IMG/VR virus record: IMGVR_UViG_3300031918_000015
Span: 1-64,000 of that record
DNA length: 64,000 nt
Origin: a virus
Direction: 5' to 3' (one strand)
A model generated the notes under the pieces. The model searched no databases and had not been told where the DNA came from. It worked only from the letters and a program-made list of their open reading frames with translations. Positions 16,537 to 25,302 of this stretch are shown here, piece by piece; the first letter of the stretch is position 1; each line of letters opens with the position of its first letter. Position numbers and translations under genes: made by a program.

Positions 16537-18327
16537 TTAGAACGTGTATGAGGTTACAAATGATGGGGCGTCTGACCAAGATTCTTCACTATCTTTTTCT
16601 TGTAAATCCAATTCCCATTGTTTGATTAAATAATTTCCCATTGCTAATGAAATATATCTATCTTTTGTTGCTGAGGCTGTAGGTTCTTCAAGTGCTAAAC
16701 AACCTTTACTTATAGTTTGATTTAAACCTACCATTTCATTTATCAATAAATCTGTTTGTACATAAACAAGTTCATATAATACTTGTTGTTCAAGTCCAAT
16801 ATCTTTTTTATTATAAAATGGTTTAGTATCTAAATAGTCTCTCGCTTGAACAGCATTAATTAATAGTTTTAATTTCTTCCTATCTAATGCATCTTTCATA
16901 GCATAATGCATTTGTTCATTAATTTTTGATTGACCTTTATAACTAAATAATACAGGCAAAGCATCTTTATTTTTAATTCTTTTAGCAACATCTTCATCAT
17001 TAAAGCATTTAAATGGAGGGTATTCTTTATCTCTTTCTTCTGAATAAGTTATTTTACCTAATTCATCTGCTATTGATAATCCTGCATTCTGAGTATCTAA
17101 TACTAATATATCTGCATCAAAATCATAAAATATTTCTTTGATTCTTGTTGCTTGTACTGTTGTATTATCTCCTTTGAAAGCTTCAATATATGGTATTTGT
17201 CTTTCATAGATATCTCCGCTCGGCAAAGCTCTAATACAGGTTATAACTGTATTATCATTTTTATCATTATTAACCATAGCTATATCAACCGAAATTAATC
17301 TTTTTTCACCATTTTGTTTAGGTATGTCATGTGGATTTTTCTTCTTTTCTAATACGTCTTGAGTAGTTCTTGGATAAAAGGCTTTTTTCATACTTTGTGC
17401 ATTATTCATTAAATCAAACGAATAGAAAGCATCTTCTCCTTGACCAACCATTGTGTTTTCATACTCCATTGCATACGCAACCGTTCCTAATTTTTTCTTT
17501 TCTTTAATTAATTGTTTTCTTGTACGTATATTATGTTTTAATGTAATAGAATAATCAAATGCTAAAAAGAGAGCTTCTGATTTTTTATACATATCAGTTA
17601 CTGATAATTTTATCATTTTAGACATCCAATGTTGTGCAAAATATGCTGAACTTATATATATTTCAGTAGGTTCTTCTTTTAAATGTTCATATTCTGGATT
17701 ATTCAAATATGGTACTTGACGTATAATTAAAAATGGTGATAATACAAAATCTATAATATCTTTTTTAATCATCCGAAATTCTTCATATACCAAGCAAGTA
17801 GCCCTGTATCCTCTCGCATTATCTGTTGCAGGAACAACAACTATTGAACTTCCATTAACAAACATTACCTCAGTTTCATTACCACTTGTTTTAATTTGTT
17901 TAATTTCCCTCCTTAAATTAGGAGACTTTGGCATTAATTCTTTAACTATTTTTTCAGTTACAATTAAAGATGCTTGTTTTTTTGTGGCTGATGCTATAAC
18001 AATTAATGAATTTGGATAAAGTATCGCTTTTATACATGCAAAAATAGCTATAATATATGATTTTGCAGAAGCTCTACATGCAACTATTACTACTAATGGG
18101 CATATATTCATTAGGTATAATGCTATAGCTTGATATAAATGTAAATCTAGTTGTAAATAATGTTGAACAGCTCTATGTAAATTACGTCTATAGAATGTAA
18201 TCCAATCTATTAGCCTTTCTGTATAATCAAAAGTTTTTTCTTGTTTCTTTTCTTGTTGTCTAGGTTTTTCATGTATATTGGTTTTTTTTGCATTATTTTG
18301 TCTTGCTGTTTTAAAGTTGTTAGCCAT
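16537..18327 (-). CDS. terL: Terminase large subunit
   Basis: This 596-residue ATPase-nuclease has a Walker-A-like ACRASAKS at 83-90, an unusual loop seen in some large terminases in place of GxxGxGKT, and a Walker B TCLVYEEF at about 177-184. The nuclease domain shows LISVDIA (D348) and DILVLDTQ (D411). It packages DNA through the portal. It begins two bases after the preceding gene and is followed by the portal gene. Confidence 0.9.
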   Translation of the reverse strand: MANNFKTARQNNAKKTNIHEKPRQQEKKQEKTFDYTERLIDWITFYRRNLHRAVQHYLQLDLHLYQAIALYLMNICPLVVIVACRASAKSYIIAIFACIKAILYPNSLIVIASATKKQASLIVTEKIVKELMPKSPNLRREIKQIKTSGNETEVMFVNGSSIVVVPATDNARGYRATCLVYEEFRMIKKDIIDFVLSPFLIIRQVPYLNNPEYEHLKEEPTEIYISSAYFAQHWMSKMIKLSVTDMYKKSEALFLAFDYSITLKHNIRTRKQLIKEKKKLGTVAYAMEYENTMVGQGEDAFYSFDLMNNAQSMKKAFYPRTTQDVLEKKKNPHDIPKQNGEKRLISVDIAMVNNDKNDNTVITCIRALPSGDIYERQIPYIEAFKGDNTTVQATRIKEIFYDFDADILVLDTQNAGLSIADELGKITYSEERDKEYPPFKCFNDEDVAKRIKNKDALPVLFSYKGQSKINEQMHYAMKDALDRKKLKLLINAVQARDYLDTKPFYNKKDIGLEQQVLYELVYVQTDLLINEMVGLNQTISKGCLALEEPTASATKDRYISLAMGNYLIKQWELDLQEKDSEESWSDAPSFVTSYTF

Positions 18328-18329
18328 TA

Positions 18330-19220
18330 TTAATCTTCACCACCAACTTTGAAGTCATCTTCTATTGAGAACTCTCCATCATATTCTTTAGTTTTCATTA
18401 ATAAATTTTTAATAGGTCTGAATACAAACCTATTTAAGTAATCAATTAAACTATCATAGTCTTTATATAATTTTTTGTCTGCAAAATATTCTGCTGGTCT
18501 ATACTTTTCAATGTCTTTAGTCCAAACTCCAAGTCCTTTTGTATTTTCATCGTCCATTGAAGCATTAGCATCTCTAGGAGTAACATTACCTGCTGACATT
18601 AATTTAAGATAAGTTTCTTCTAATTTATCAGTATTACTATTCTTCTCAACTGCTTTCATTATTTGAAATTCTTTGATAGCAAGAAGTTTAAAAGTTTTTT
18701 GTTCTGATAATGTGTCACTCTTATATTTTCCAACCCATTCATTATATGTGTTTTCTAGCCATATATAATCATCATCATTATATCCATTGCCCCACTTAAT
18801 GAGTATATCTTTACTAAGTCCTCGTTCTTCATTTGAGTCTTCTATCTGTGCCACAACATTTACATCATCACTAGAATCGAAATCGTCCCCAGCACCATTT
18901 TTCCCACCAAGACTATTTAACTTGGTCATATATATTTGCCATACATTTGTTGTTTTCCCGTTCTGAATTTCTTGTAAAACAGCATTATAACTACCTAGAT
19001 TAAAGCATATACTTACTGCTCTACACATGTAATATAAAGCTAATTTATAATCTTGATACTTGCTATAATACTTATCGTATAAATCTCCTAAACATGTTTT
19101 ACAAATAGGTAAATGAGAATTGGCTTTATATATAAATGATTTACTTATATAAAAGTTTCTCTCACTAGATTCTTGTCCACAACAAGTACATGTTAATTTA
19201 TTTTTTACTGCATTTGCCAT
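18330..19220 (-). CDS. Zinc-finger protein in small-terminase position
   Basis: This 296-residue protein opens with a treble-clef-like zinc motif, CTCCGQ followed by CKTCLGD (about residues 10-45), then helical regions with many K/E. It is translated immediately ahead of the large terminase, the usual place of the DNA-recognising small subunit. A zinc-binding small terminase is plausible but not proven. The start follows AAAGGAG. Confidence 0.6.
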   Translation of the reverse strand: MANAVKNKLTCTCCGQESSERNFYISKSFIYKANSHLPICKTCLGDLYDKYYSKYQDYKLALYYMCRAVSICFNLGSYNAVLQEIQNGKTTNVWQIYMTKLNSLGGKNGAGDDFDSSDDVNVVAQIEDSNEERGLSKDILIKWGNGYNDDDYIWLENTYNEWVGKYKSDTLSEQKTFKLLAIKEFQIMKAVEKNSNTDKLEETYLKLMSAGNVTPRDANASMDDENTKGLGVWTKDIEKYRPAEYFADKKLYKDYDSLIDYLNRFVFRPIKNLLMKTKEYDGEFSIEDDFKVGGED

Positions 19221-19255
19221 TTTCTCATTTCTCCTTTGATTGATTTTTTACATAA

Positions 19256-19286
19256 TAAAAAAGCCACTAAATTAATTAGCGACTTT
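19256..19286 (-). terminator. Terminator of the HNH cassette
   Basis: On the minus strand AAAGTCGCTAA pairs with TTTAGTGGCTT (two G-U pairs) and is followed by TTTATTATG. It overlaps the HNH stop codon. Confidence 0.75.
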
Positions 19287-19838
19287 TAAATCTTTATCTG
19301 TTTTACTTTCAATATATTCTTCTAACTGTTCTTTATTATTGTGCAACGTTCCGTAAGTATTATGAAAACTTCCTTCTTGATTTGGATTATGACATTGCTT
19401 ACATAAAGTCATTCCATTTTCAACATCAAATCTTTTATCTTCATAGTCTGCAAAATTATCTATGTGATGAGCTTCATTATTATGTGTTTTCTCACCACAA
19501 CATTGACAAGTATAATTATCTCTTTCAAAAACTTGTTTTCTCCAATTTTTATATTCCTCAGTATTCATTATTCTGCTTTTTTCTGAAGTAATCCCACCTT
19601 GCCAATTAGGATTAAGATTACCATATCTTTTAGATTCATACATTGGATTATTTCTTCCTTTAAAAATTCCATCTATTTTTCTAATATTAGATATCTTAAT
19701 TCTGCCCTCACAACTCATAATTCTACATCTATTAAAAGTCTCTTTATTTTTCTTTAATCCTAATTTCGAAGATTTATCTGTTAGATGTTTTATTTTTCTA
19801 TTTGGAAAATATTCTTTAATAATATCTTCATTTATCAT
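19272..19838 (-). CDS. HNH endonuclease, C-terminal part (probably joined by -1 frameshift)
   Basis: This 188-residue frame carries a complete HNH nuclease: WRKQVFERDNYTCQCCG, AHHIDNF and NGMTLCKQCH. Its first residues (IKEYFPNRKIKHL...SKLGLKK) are the second half of a Myb/SANT-like repeat whose first half is encoded in the upstream frame. No ribosome site precedes the ATG at 19838, which argues against independent initiation. The frame is joined to the upstream frame at a slippery A-AAA-AAG. See the slippery-site entry and the related finding. Confidence 0.75.
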   Translation of the reverse strand: MINEDIIKEYFPNRKIKHLTDKSSKLGLKKNKETFNRCRIMSCEGRIKISNIRKIDGIFKGRNNPMYESKRYGNLNPNWQGGITSEKSRIMNTEEYKNWRKQVFERDNYTCQCCGEKTHNNEAHHIDNFADYEDKRFDVENGMTLCKQCHNPNQEGSFHNTYGTLHNNKEQLEEYIESKTDKDLKVAN

Positions 19839-20233
19839 ATTGGAATAAACTTTTTTAATAACTCCACATCTTTATCTGTCCAATCAATCGCATTTGAAAT
19901 CTCAAAGTTCTCACCTTTACATTCCTTGCAAATATTTCTAAACCCATCTGTACACGTATTGTCTTTTGGAAAATATTTTAATTCCAAAGGTAAATATCTT
20001 CTACAACACTTACATAATTTATATTTTATTCCACCTTCTATTTTATATAATTCATCGTTTGAAATATTTTCATAGTCGTTTTGTTTTTTAACTCCCATAT
20101 CATTAGCCTTATGTCTTATTCCCTTCCAAGTCCTATTATTAAATTTATTCATTAATTCTTCTTTCGATAAATATATGTAATTTTCTTTTAAAAATTCTTC
20201 ATCTTCTATTGTCCAAAATTGACCTTTCCCCAT
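19835..20233 (-). CDS. HNH endonuclease, N-terminal part with Myb/SANT-like repeat and zinc motif
   Basis: This 132-residue product begins MGKGQFWTIEDEEFLKENY (ATG after CGGAGG). It has a SANT/Myb-like DNA-binding repeat (WT...L..NY...F..RT...I..KA...GVKK) and a four-cysteine zinc site (CKCCRRY...CKECKG). It ends shortly after beginning a second repeat (WTDKDVELLKK). The gene has its own sigma-A promoter and lies within the virion block, so the pair looks like a homing endonuclease cassette. Confidence 0.7.
   Translation of the reverse strand: MGKGQFWTIEDEEFLKENYIYLSKEELMNKFNNRTWKGIRHKANDMGVKKQNDYENISNDELYKIEGGIKYKLCKCCRRYLPLELKYFPKDNTCTDGFRNICKECKGENFEISNAIDWTDKDVELLKKFIPI
19850..19856 (-). 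other. Slippery heptamer A-AAA-AAG
   Basis: On the minus strand the zero frame reads TTA AAA AAG. A -1 slip here leads into the frame of the HNH domain, and the joined protein has a full-length second repeat. GTGGAG about nine bases upstream could act as a stimulating internal Shine-Dalgarno element. Confidence 0.6.
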
Positions 20234-20356
20234 AATATTTATTACCTCCGATTGCATTTAATTTATTCCGATTTATTATTTAGAATATAGGAAATGAGTT
20301 TCGGAACACTCACTTATTAATAAGACTCATGACTTTCTTATCTATCCTATATCACA

Positions 20357-20385
20357 ATTATACTCCATAGAGTATTCACTGTCAA
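20357..20385 (-). promoter_or_regulatory. Sigma-A promoter of the HNH cassette
   Basis: TTGACA (20380-20385) and TATAAT (20357-20362) on the minus strand are 17 bases apart, an almost ideal promoter. Near copies of the dispersed motif lie upstream (about 20401) and downstream (about 20268). Confidence 0.85.
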
Positions 20386-20462
20386 TATTTTAATTTTAAT
20401 TTATTTATCTTTAGCAACTTACCAAAAAAATAAGTTCCATTAAAATAAATAACATATAAATA

Positions 20463-20497
20463 TCAAAAAACAACTAAGTAAACCTAAATCTACTTAG
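20463..20497 (-). terminator. Terminator after the 98-residue head protein gene
   Basis: CTAAGTA (20474-20480) and TACTTAG (20491-20497) pair. On the minus strand the stem is followed by TTGTTTTTT. Confidence 0.75.
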
Positions 20498-20515
20498 TCA
20501 AATAATCCAATTTAC

Positions 20516-20812
20516 CTATACTGTGGTAGTTGTATTAGCCACACTAACATTATATTTACCAGCCTTTAACTCTTCAATTAAAGAATTCAAACTATTAACA
20601 ACCTCAGCAATATCAGTAGTTTTAGCATATCCACTTAAATCAACCACAGGTATTAAAGCTTTTACTTCTTCTATTTTACTATCTATATAAGTATTATCTG
20701 TTACTCCTGTACTAGAAACTCCAGATAAAGATTTCACCTTTTCTTTTAATTCTGAAAAGGCTTCATCTAAAATAGAACCATCGGTTAATTGTATTCCATT
20801 TGCTAATTTCAT
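20516..20812 (-). CDS. Small head-fibre-like or virion-associated protein
   Basis: This 98-residue protein starts MKLANGIQLTDGSILDEAF after AAGGAGG. Its middle (VVDLSGYAKTTDIAEVVNSL) resembles coiled segments found in phage fibre proteins, and it ends TTTTV. It has its own terminator and a near copy of the dispersed motif in front, so it is a separate unit upstream of the packaging genes. The fibre role is a guess. Confidence 0.5.
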   Translation of the reverse strand: MKLANGIQLTDGSILDEAFSELKEKVKSLSGVSSTGVTDNTYIDSKIEEVKALIPVVDLSGYAKTTDIAEVVNSLNSLIEELKAGKYNVSVANTTTTV

Positions 20813-20869
20813 ATTATATTTTCCTCCTTGATATTTTTAATTTATTTAAAATTCTATAGATTCACTTTT

Positions 20870-20903
20870 TGTTTTAAAATACCTCCTTAAGTTGCTTTAA
20901 AAC
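20870..20903 (-). promoter_or_regulatory. Hairpin with ribosome-site-like loop
   Basis: GTTTTAAA (20871-20878) and TTTAAAAC (20896-20903) flank AAGGAGGTA on the minus strand, but no usable start codon follows before the next stop. It may be a remnant of a small gene or a leader element. Confidence 0.35.
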
Positions 20904-20934
20904 TACTCTTTTATTCGATTATTATTCTATTAAT

Positions 20935-21510
20935 TTATTCTTCTTCACAATAAAATCCGTCTTGAAATCCAATCTCATAAGCTTCTCTTACAATATCTTT
21001 AATTTCACAATGTGGACAAAAATCTTCATCCTCCATATTCTCATTTAAACTTTCAATTAAATCTTGTGTTAATTCCTCATACAAATCATCTAACTCATCT
21101 TCTTCATCGGAATATTCCTTTTCAGTTAAAGTTACTATTGGGCAATCAATGTATTCTTTTAATTCATCAGAATCAATTAAATCTTCTTCAATAAATACTA
21201 CATCTTGACCTTCAATGATTTTTAAATTATCATAACCATAAGCACTTTCTAAACTATAATGTTCTTTATTGTCCCAATATGATTTAGAAATTAGTAATAT
21301 ATCAGTATTGTACAACTCTTCAAATTCCTTAAAACTGAATGTATCATATTCATTAAATTTATAACCTAAAGTTTCCATTCTTTCTATCAATTCTAAAGCT
21401 TTTTCATTTGAAAGTATAAAACTAATATTATCAAAATCCTTTAACACTTTCATTAATGCATCTAAATAATCCTCATATACTTTTTCTACATTTATCTTTT
21501 CATTATTCAT
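20935..21510 (-). CDS. Acidic protein with C-terminal Cys pair, unknown function
   Basis: This 191-residue protein starts MNNEKINVEKVYEDYLDAL (ATG nine bases after GGAG). It is strongly acidic near the end (SDEEDELDDLYEEL) and closes with a CPHC motif. The stop codon overlaps an exact copy of the dispersed motif. It begins three residues after the 21528 gene ends, so these are co-transcribed. No family was recognised. Confidence 0.6.
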   Translation of the reverse strand: MNNEKINVEKVYEDYLDALMKVLKDFDNISFILSNEKALELIERMETLGYKFNEYDTFSFKEFEELYNTDILLISKSYWDNKEHYSLESAYGYDNLKIIEGQDVVFIEEDLIDSDELKEYIDCPIVTLTEKEYSDEEDELDDLYEELTQDLIESLNENMEDEDFCPHCEIKDIVREAYEIGFQDGFYCEEE

Positions 21511-21527
21511 TATTCTATTCTCCAATC

Positions 21528-21860
21528 TTAAACTTGATTTTGTTCTGCTTGAACTTGTTGTATCTTAGCTAATCTTTCATTAATAGTATTTTGATATACA
21601 TTATTAGAAATACTAACTGCATTATTATAATCAATCCCATATCCTATTAATTTCTGAAATCCAGCACCAATAATATCAATATAAGACATACTGTCTTTAT
21701 AGAAATCACTATTTTTAACATCTTCACTTATTTCTGATTTAGGATTATCTTGTATTTGTATTCTTTTTAATTCCTCATCAACTGCAATTAATCCCATTTG
21801 TTCTTCAGAACCTATATATTCTTCTTCCATTTCTTCTACTTGATTTAATTCTTCATTCAT
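21528..21860 (-). CDS. Small acidic protein of unknown function
   Basis: This roughly 110-residue protein starts MNEELNQVEEMEEEYIGSEE. The ATG at 21860 is preferred because GGTGAT is spaced before it; an ATG four codons earlier lies too close to AAGGA. The middle has a mixed hydrophobic segment (YIDIIGAGFQKLIGYGIDY). It sits between the ClpP-like gene and the acidic 191-residue gene and is probably part of the same operon. No function can be given. Confidence 0.55.
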   Translation of the reverse strand: MNEELNQVEEMEEEYIGSEEQMGLIAVDEELKRIQIQDNPKSEISEDVKNSDFYKDSMSYIDIIGAGFQKLIGYGIDYNNAVSISNNVYQNTINERLAKIQQVQAEQNQV

Positions 21861-21877
21861 ATCTATCACCATATTCC

Positions 21878-22471
21878 TTAAATTATTTTTGTAGCAATAT
21901 CATATTTAATACAATCTTCTGGACTTAAATACCAATCTTTACCATCTGTCTTTTGTTCAAATAATTCTCTTGGTATACTTGTCTTTTTAACAATTAAATC
22001 ATCAATTAATGTTTGTAACCTAACTTGTTCCTCATGTCTTATTTTTAATTGAGTAAAATTCCCATAATTTCCTCCAGACAACTGATGAAATAATAAAGTT
22101 CCATAACTATTTATTAAACGTTCATCTCCGAATACAAAAATAAAAGCTCCACAACTCATACCTTTACCAGTTAATTCAGTTATTATTTTATACTTATATT
22201 CTTGTTGAAATCTTTCTATTTTACTTAATAAAGCCATACAATCATAAATTACCCCACCATATGAATTAATTATTATTCTTATAGGTTGTCTTTCTCCTAA
22301 TTTAATTCCTTCATTATCATCTTTTTGCTTAATTTTGTCCATATAATACATTAATTTAAACATTGATATTTCATCTACATCATCATTCAAATGTAATTTT
22401 CTACGTTTAAGCGCATCTTGAACAATCATTTCATTGTAAATATTATCTATTGGTTGAAACATCTCTCCCAT
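21878..22471 (-). CDS. ClpP-like serine protease
   Basis: This 197-residue protein has the ClpP fold signatures: INSYGG, then TGKGMSCGAF with the nucleophile serine at about 106, and LLFHQLSGG with the catalytic histidine at about 129. In phages such proteases mature the prohead or act in host takeover. It is well separated from the main protease-scaffold gene, so it may serve regulation or a second maturation step. The ATG follows AAAGGTGATTATT. ClpX/ClpC docking residues cannot be judged by eye. Confidence 0.75.
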   Translation of the reverse strand: MGEMFQPIDNIYNEMIVQDALKRRKLHLNDDVDEISMFKLMYYMDKIKQKDDNEGIKLGERQPIRIIINSYGGVIYDCMALLSKIERFQQEYKYKIITELTGKGMSCGAFIFVFGDERLINSYGTLLFHQLSGGNYGNFTQLKIRHEEQVRLQTLIDDLIVKKTSIPRELFEQKTDGKDWYLSPEDCIKYDIATKII

Positions 22472-22498
22472 AATAATCACCTTTTAATCCTTTATATT

Positions 22499-24106
22499 TT
22501 ATTTAAATATTATATCTCTTATAAACTCTCTTTCACCTTCTGAATAAACATATAGTCTTTGTCCAGCTTTTGACGTATGTCTTCCATCTTTAGCATATGT
22601 ATCAGTACCAGCAAAACTTCTACCCATAAACAATTCTCTACAATGAATTTCATCTGATTTATTATGATGTAAATGTGCTGTGTGAACTTCAACTGCATCA
22701 CCAAACATTAGTATTAAATCTTGAACTATTTTTCCAAATTTATCATTATGTCCGTGTGTAGAAAGGATTCTGCATCCATTTATTTCTGTTGAAATAACTC
22801 CTTCATCTAAATAGTTTTTCTCTATTAATATTTTATCTGCATATTCACTACTTGCTAATGATAATTCAATTCCCCATGTGATAAAAGTTTCAAAATTATG
22901 CATATCATTTGGAGTTTTTTCTTTAATTGATATGCGTCCATGATTACCATTAACAGCACTATAATGAACCTTACTGAATAAACCACAATCAGCAAATGAT
23001 ATCAACATATTTAATATTATTTCTGTTGCAACTTTAACTTGTTCTTCTACTGGTATTTCACTTTCTGCTATAAGACTATCGTGGATTATGCCTGTAATAT
23101 TATCACCAAGATTGTTTACATATAATTCAGTAATGCCTAGTTCAGAAGATGTTTTAATAATCTCTTTTGTTAATTCTGTTCCCCTTAAATATGCAGTTTC
23201 TACATCATATTTATTGAATAAATTGTTTGATTTAATTCCCACATGCATATCTTCTAAATCCAATAATCCACATCTTGTTTTAATGCTAGGTCTTAATTCA
23301 ACATTATATTTAACAGGATTAATTTCTATTTCGCTTAATTTATCAAATATCTTATCATAAAGATAGTCTTTATTTCTATAAGACTTTAATTCTTGTTTCA
23401 TTTTATTTATTTCTTCTTCTTGAAGTTTTAAGAAATATTTTTCTTTTCTTCTTTCAATAGTTTCTTCAACTAATGAGTCTATATTATCTTCACATTCTAA
23501 TTCTTCATCTAAATAAGGAACATCATCATGAACTATATTGAAAGCATACTTGATTAACATAAAATCTCTTCTTGGAATATCCAGTTTTCTACACAATTGA
23601 GAAACTCCTATTCCATTTTCATCACAATATATTTTCTTAATTTCTTTTACTTTTTCTTTAGATACTTTTATCTCTCTCTTATTAGATGATATTGTATAGT
23701 ATTCACCATTCTCAATAACTCTTAATCTTTTTTCTTCTTTAGCATCTAATTTATCAAGTTCCTTCTCATATTTTTCTTTTTCTTTCTTTATTTTATCTAA
23801 CTCTTTTTCTTGTTCTTTAATTTGTTTATTGCTTTCAACTTCTAATGACTTCTTTTTTATTTCCAATCCTTTTAAACATTCATTATTATCTTTATTTAAT
23901 ACTCTTTCAAGAATTAATTCATAGGTTTCATTGTAAATTTTAGCAATTCCTCTTAATGTACTTTCGGCATAACTCGTTCCTAGCTCTTCATTTATAGCAT
24001 TCTTACACATAGTATTAGTTAATTCGTATTCACACTTATTTCTGTAAATACGACCTATATACTCATTGTCATACTCTTCAATTTTCTTCTTCAATATTTC
24101 ATTCAT
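22499..24106 (-). CDS. Calcineurin-like metallophosphoesterase with coiled-coil and HTH-like N-terminus
   Basis: This 535-residue protein has in order an N-terminal region (1-60), a charged coiled coil (about 70-130), an HTH-like segment (GVSQLCRKLDIPRRDFML), and then metallophosphoesterase motifs: DMHVG, GDNITG, GNHGR, STHGHND and TAHLHHNK. These match the D-x-H, GD, GNH[DE], H and GHxH metal ligand blocks. Phage members are proposed to act on nucleic acid ends, but the substrate is unknown here. The start follows GGGGAGAAATTATT. Confidence 0.75.
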   Translation of the reverse strand: MNEILKKKIEEYDNEYIGRIYRNKCEYELTNTMCKNAINEELGTSYAESTLRGIAKIYNETYELILERVLNKDNNECLKGLEIKKKSLEVESNKQIKEQEKELDKIKKEKEKYEKELDKLDAKEEKRLRVIENGEYYTISSNKREIKVSKEKVKEIKKIYCDENGIGVSQLCRKLDIPRRDFMLIKYAFNIVHDDVPYLDEELECEDNIDSLVEETIERRKEKYFLKLQEEEINKMKQELKSYRNKDYLYDKIFDKLSEIEINPVKYNVELRPSIKTRCGLLDLEDMHVGIKSNNLFNKYDVETAYLRGTELTKEIIKTSSELGITELYVNNLGDNITGIIHDSLIAESEIPVEEQVKVATEIILNMLISFADCGLFSKVHYSAVNGNHGRISIKEKTPNDMHNFETFITWGIELSLASSEYADKILIEKNYLDEGVISTEINGCRILSTHGHNDKFGKIVQDLILMFGDAVEVHTAHLHHNKSDEIHCRELFMGRSFAGTDTYAKDGRHTSKAGQRLYVYSEGEREFIRDIIFK

Positions 24107-24133
24107 AATAATTTCTCCCCTTATTATTATTTG

Positions 24134-24346
24134 TTACTTTAGTTTTACTTCATGTTGTAATCCGCATGAGCCACAATAAACATATATTTTAGATTTAGTA
24201 GTATCTACATAATCCATATCATCATTACTGATGCATAAATCAATATCTATAATATCTTTACAACCACTACATTTAATATCTCTGTACTTTTTGTGTTTTT
24301 TCTTCTTATCTTTATTACTACCTTGTTGATATTCTTTTTCTCCCAT
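24134..24346 (-). CDS. Small zinc-ribbon protein
   Basis: This 70-residue basic protein has two CxxC pairs (CSGCKD and CGSCG), forming a zinc ribbon, with a lysine-rich start. The ATG follows AAAAGGAAG. It lies just ahead of the metallophosphoesterase gene on the same strand. Confidence 0.6.
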   Translation of the reverse strand: MGEKEYQQGSNKDKKKKHKKYRDIKCSGCKDIIDIDLCISNDDMDYVDTTKSKIYVYCGSCGLQHEVKLK

Positions 24347-24377
24347 TTTATATCTTCCTTTTCGTTTTTATTTATCA

Positions 24378-24409
24378 AAATCGGATTTACTTCAATGTCA
24401 ATCCGATTT
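24378..24409 (-). terminator. Terminator after AntA antirepressor
   Basis: AAATCGGATT (24378-24387) and AATCCGATTT (24400-24409) are perfect 10-bp arms. On the minus strand the stem is followed by TGATAAATAAAAAC, only weakly T-rich. Confidence 0.6.
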
Positions 24410-24438
24410 ATAATTTACATATATGTATTATTAATTTA

Positions 24439-25302
24439 TTAGAATTTCAAGTCTGAATATTTAGCCTTACAAGTATCTTCTATAATTGGTTTTCTAGTTT
24501 TAAAATCTAAATTAGCCATCAATAAACTACTATTAACTAATTGTAGTTCTGATAAAGCTTTATTAACTGAACCTTGTAAGTGATTTCTTGTAGTAATATC
24601 TTTATATCCAATATAGTCTCTTAATTCCATAGCCGATTTTCCAGTTAAAGCTATATTCAATAAGTTAGCTTCTCGTTTTGTTAATGAGTCATCTGAATTA
24701 TCAAATCCATTTAATTCACACCATTTATTAATATACACTTTCATGTCAGTATACCCTTTAGCCTCGGGTTCTCTAATTTCTAGCCATTCAATTTTATCTT
24801 TTATTGCTTGTTCTATTTTAATAAAATATTTTCTACATAACAAACCCATTTCATTGTTTTCAATCATACATAATTGTTTTGACATTTCTAAATTTAAAGA
24901 ATATTCTTCTGTTATTCCATAGTATGAACGTTGTTGAGAATTAAGTTCTAATATTTGTTCCTGTGATAACAGTGCGTTCCCAAATTTTTGAACGTAGGCT
25001 ATTACTGGATTTGATGGTATTTTATAATGTTTAATATAATCTTCATTTTCAACAAAGGTATATTTTTCTATTCTTCCTTTTATCCAATCACTAAATTTAG
25101 TTGATTTTATTTTATTTCCGTTTTTTCCTGTTTTTACATTCTCAACTAGATTACTATGTAATTTTCTACCATCAATACAAAATCCATCATCAGTATTTGT
25201 TAATACTGCTGGAAATTTTCTTTGTGCATCCATAACTAACTTAGAGTTTTTTTCTGTCATACCTAATTGTTCTTTTAATTCTTGCTTTGTAAATTTCTTC
25301 AT
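24439..25302 (-). CDS. AntA/AntB-type antirepressor
   Basis: This 287-residue protein contains the AntA antirepressor domain (about residues 40-160): DGRKLHSNLV, FSDWIKGRIEKYTFVENEDY, EYSLNLEMSKQLCMIENNEMG and RKYFIKIEQ. The C-terminal part may bind DNA or another protein. Antirepressors of this family switch prophages to lytic growth. The ribosome site GTGAGGT can pair with ACCTCATTT upstream (25332-25340), so translation may be controlled by the leader. A structured RNA region lies directly upstream. Confidence 0.85.
   Translation of the reverse strand: MKKFTKQELKEQLGMTEKNSKLVMDAQRKFPAVLTNTDDGFCIDGRKLHSNLVENVKTGKNGNKIKSTKFSDWIKGRIEKYTFVENEDYIKHYKIPSNPVIAYVQKFGNALLSQEQILELNSQQRSYYGITEEYSLNLEMSKQLCMIENNEMGLLCRKYFIKIEQAIKDKIEWLEIREPEAKGYTDMKVYINKWCELNGFDNSDDSLTKREANLLNIALTGKSAMELRDYIGYKDITTRNHLQGSVNKALSELQLVNSSLLMANLDFKTRKPIIEDTCKAKYSDLKF

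Noticed and set aside
20860-20905. Additional small gene with AAGGAGG ribosome site on the minus strand
   Set aside because: The only start in range (GTG) is followed by a stop after two codons.
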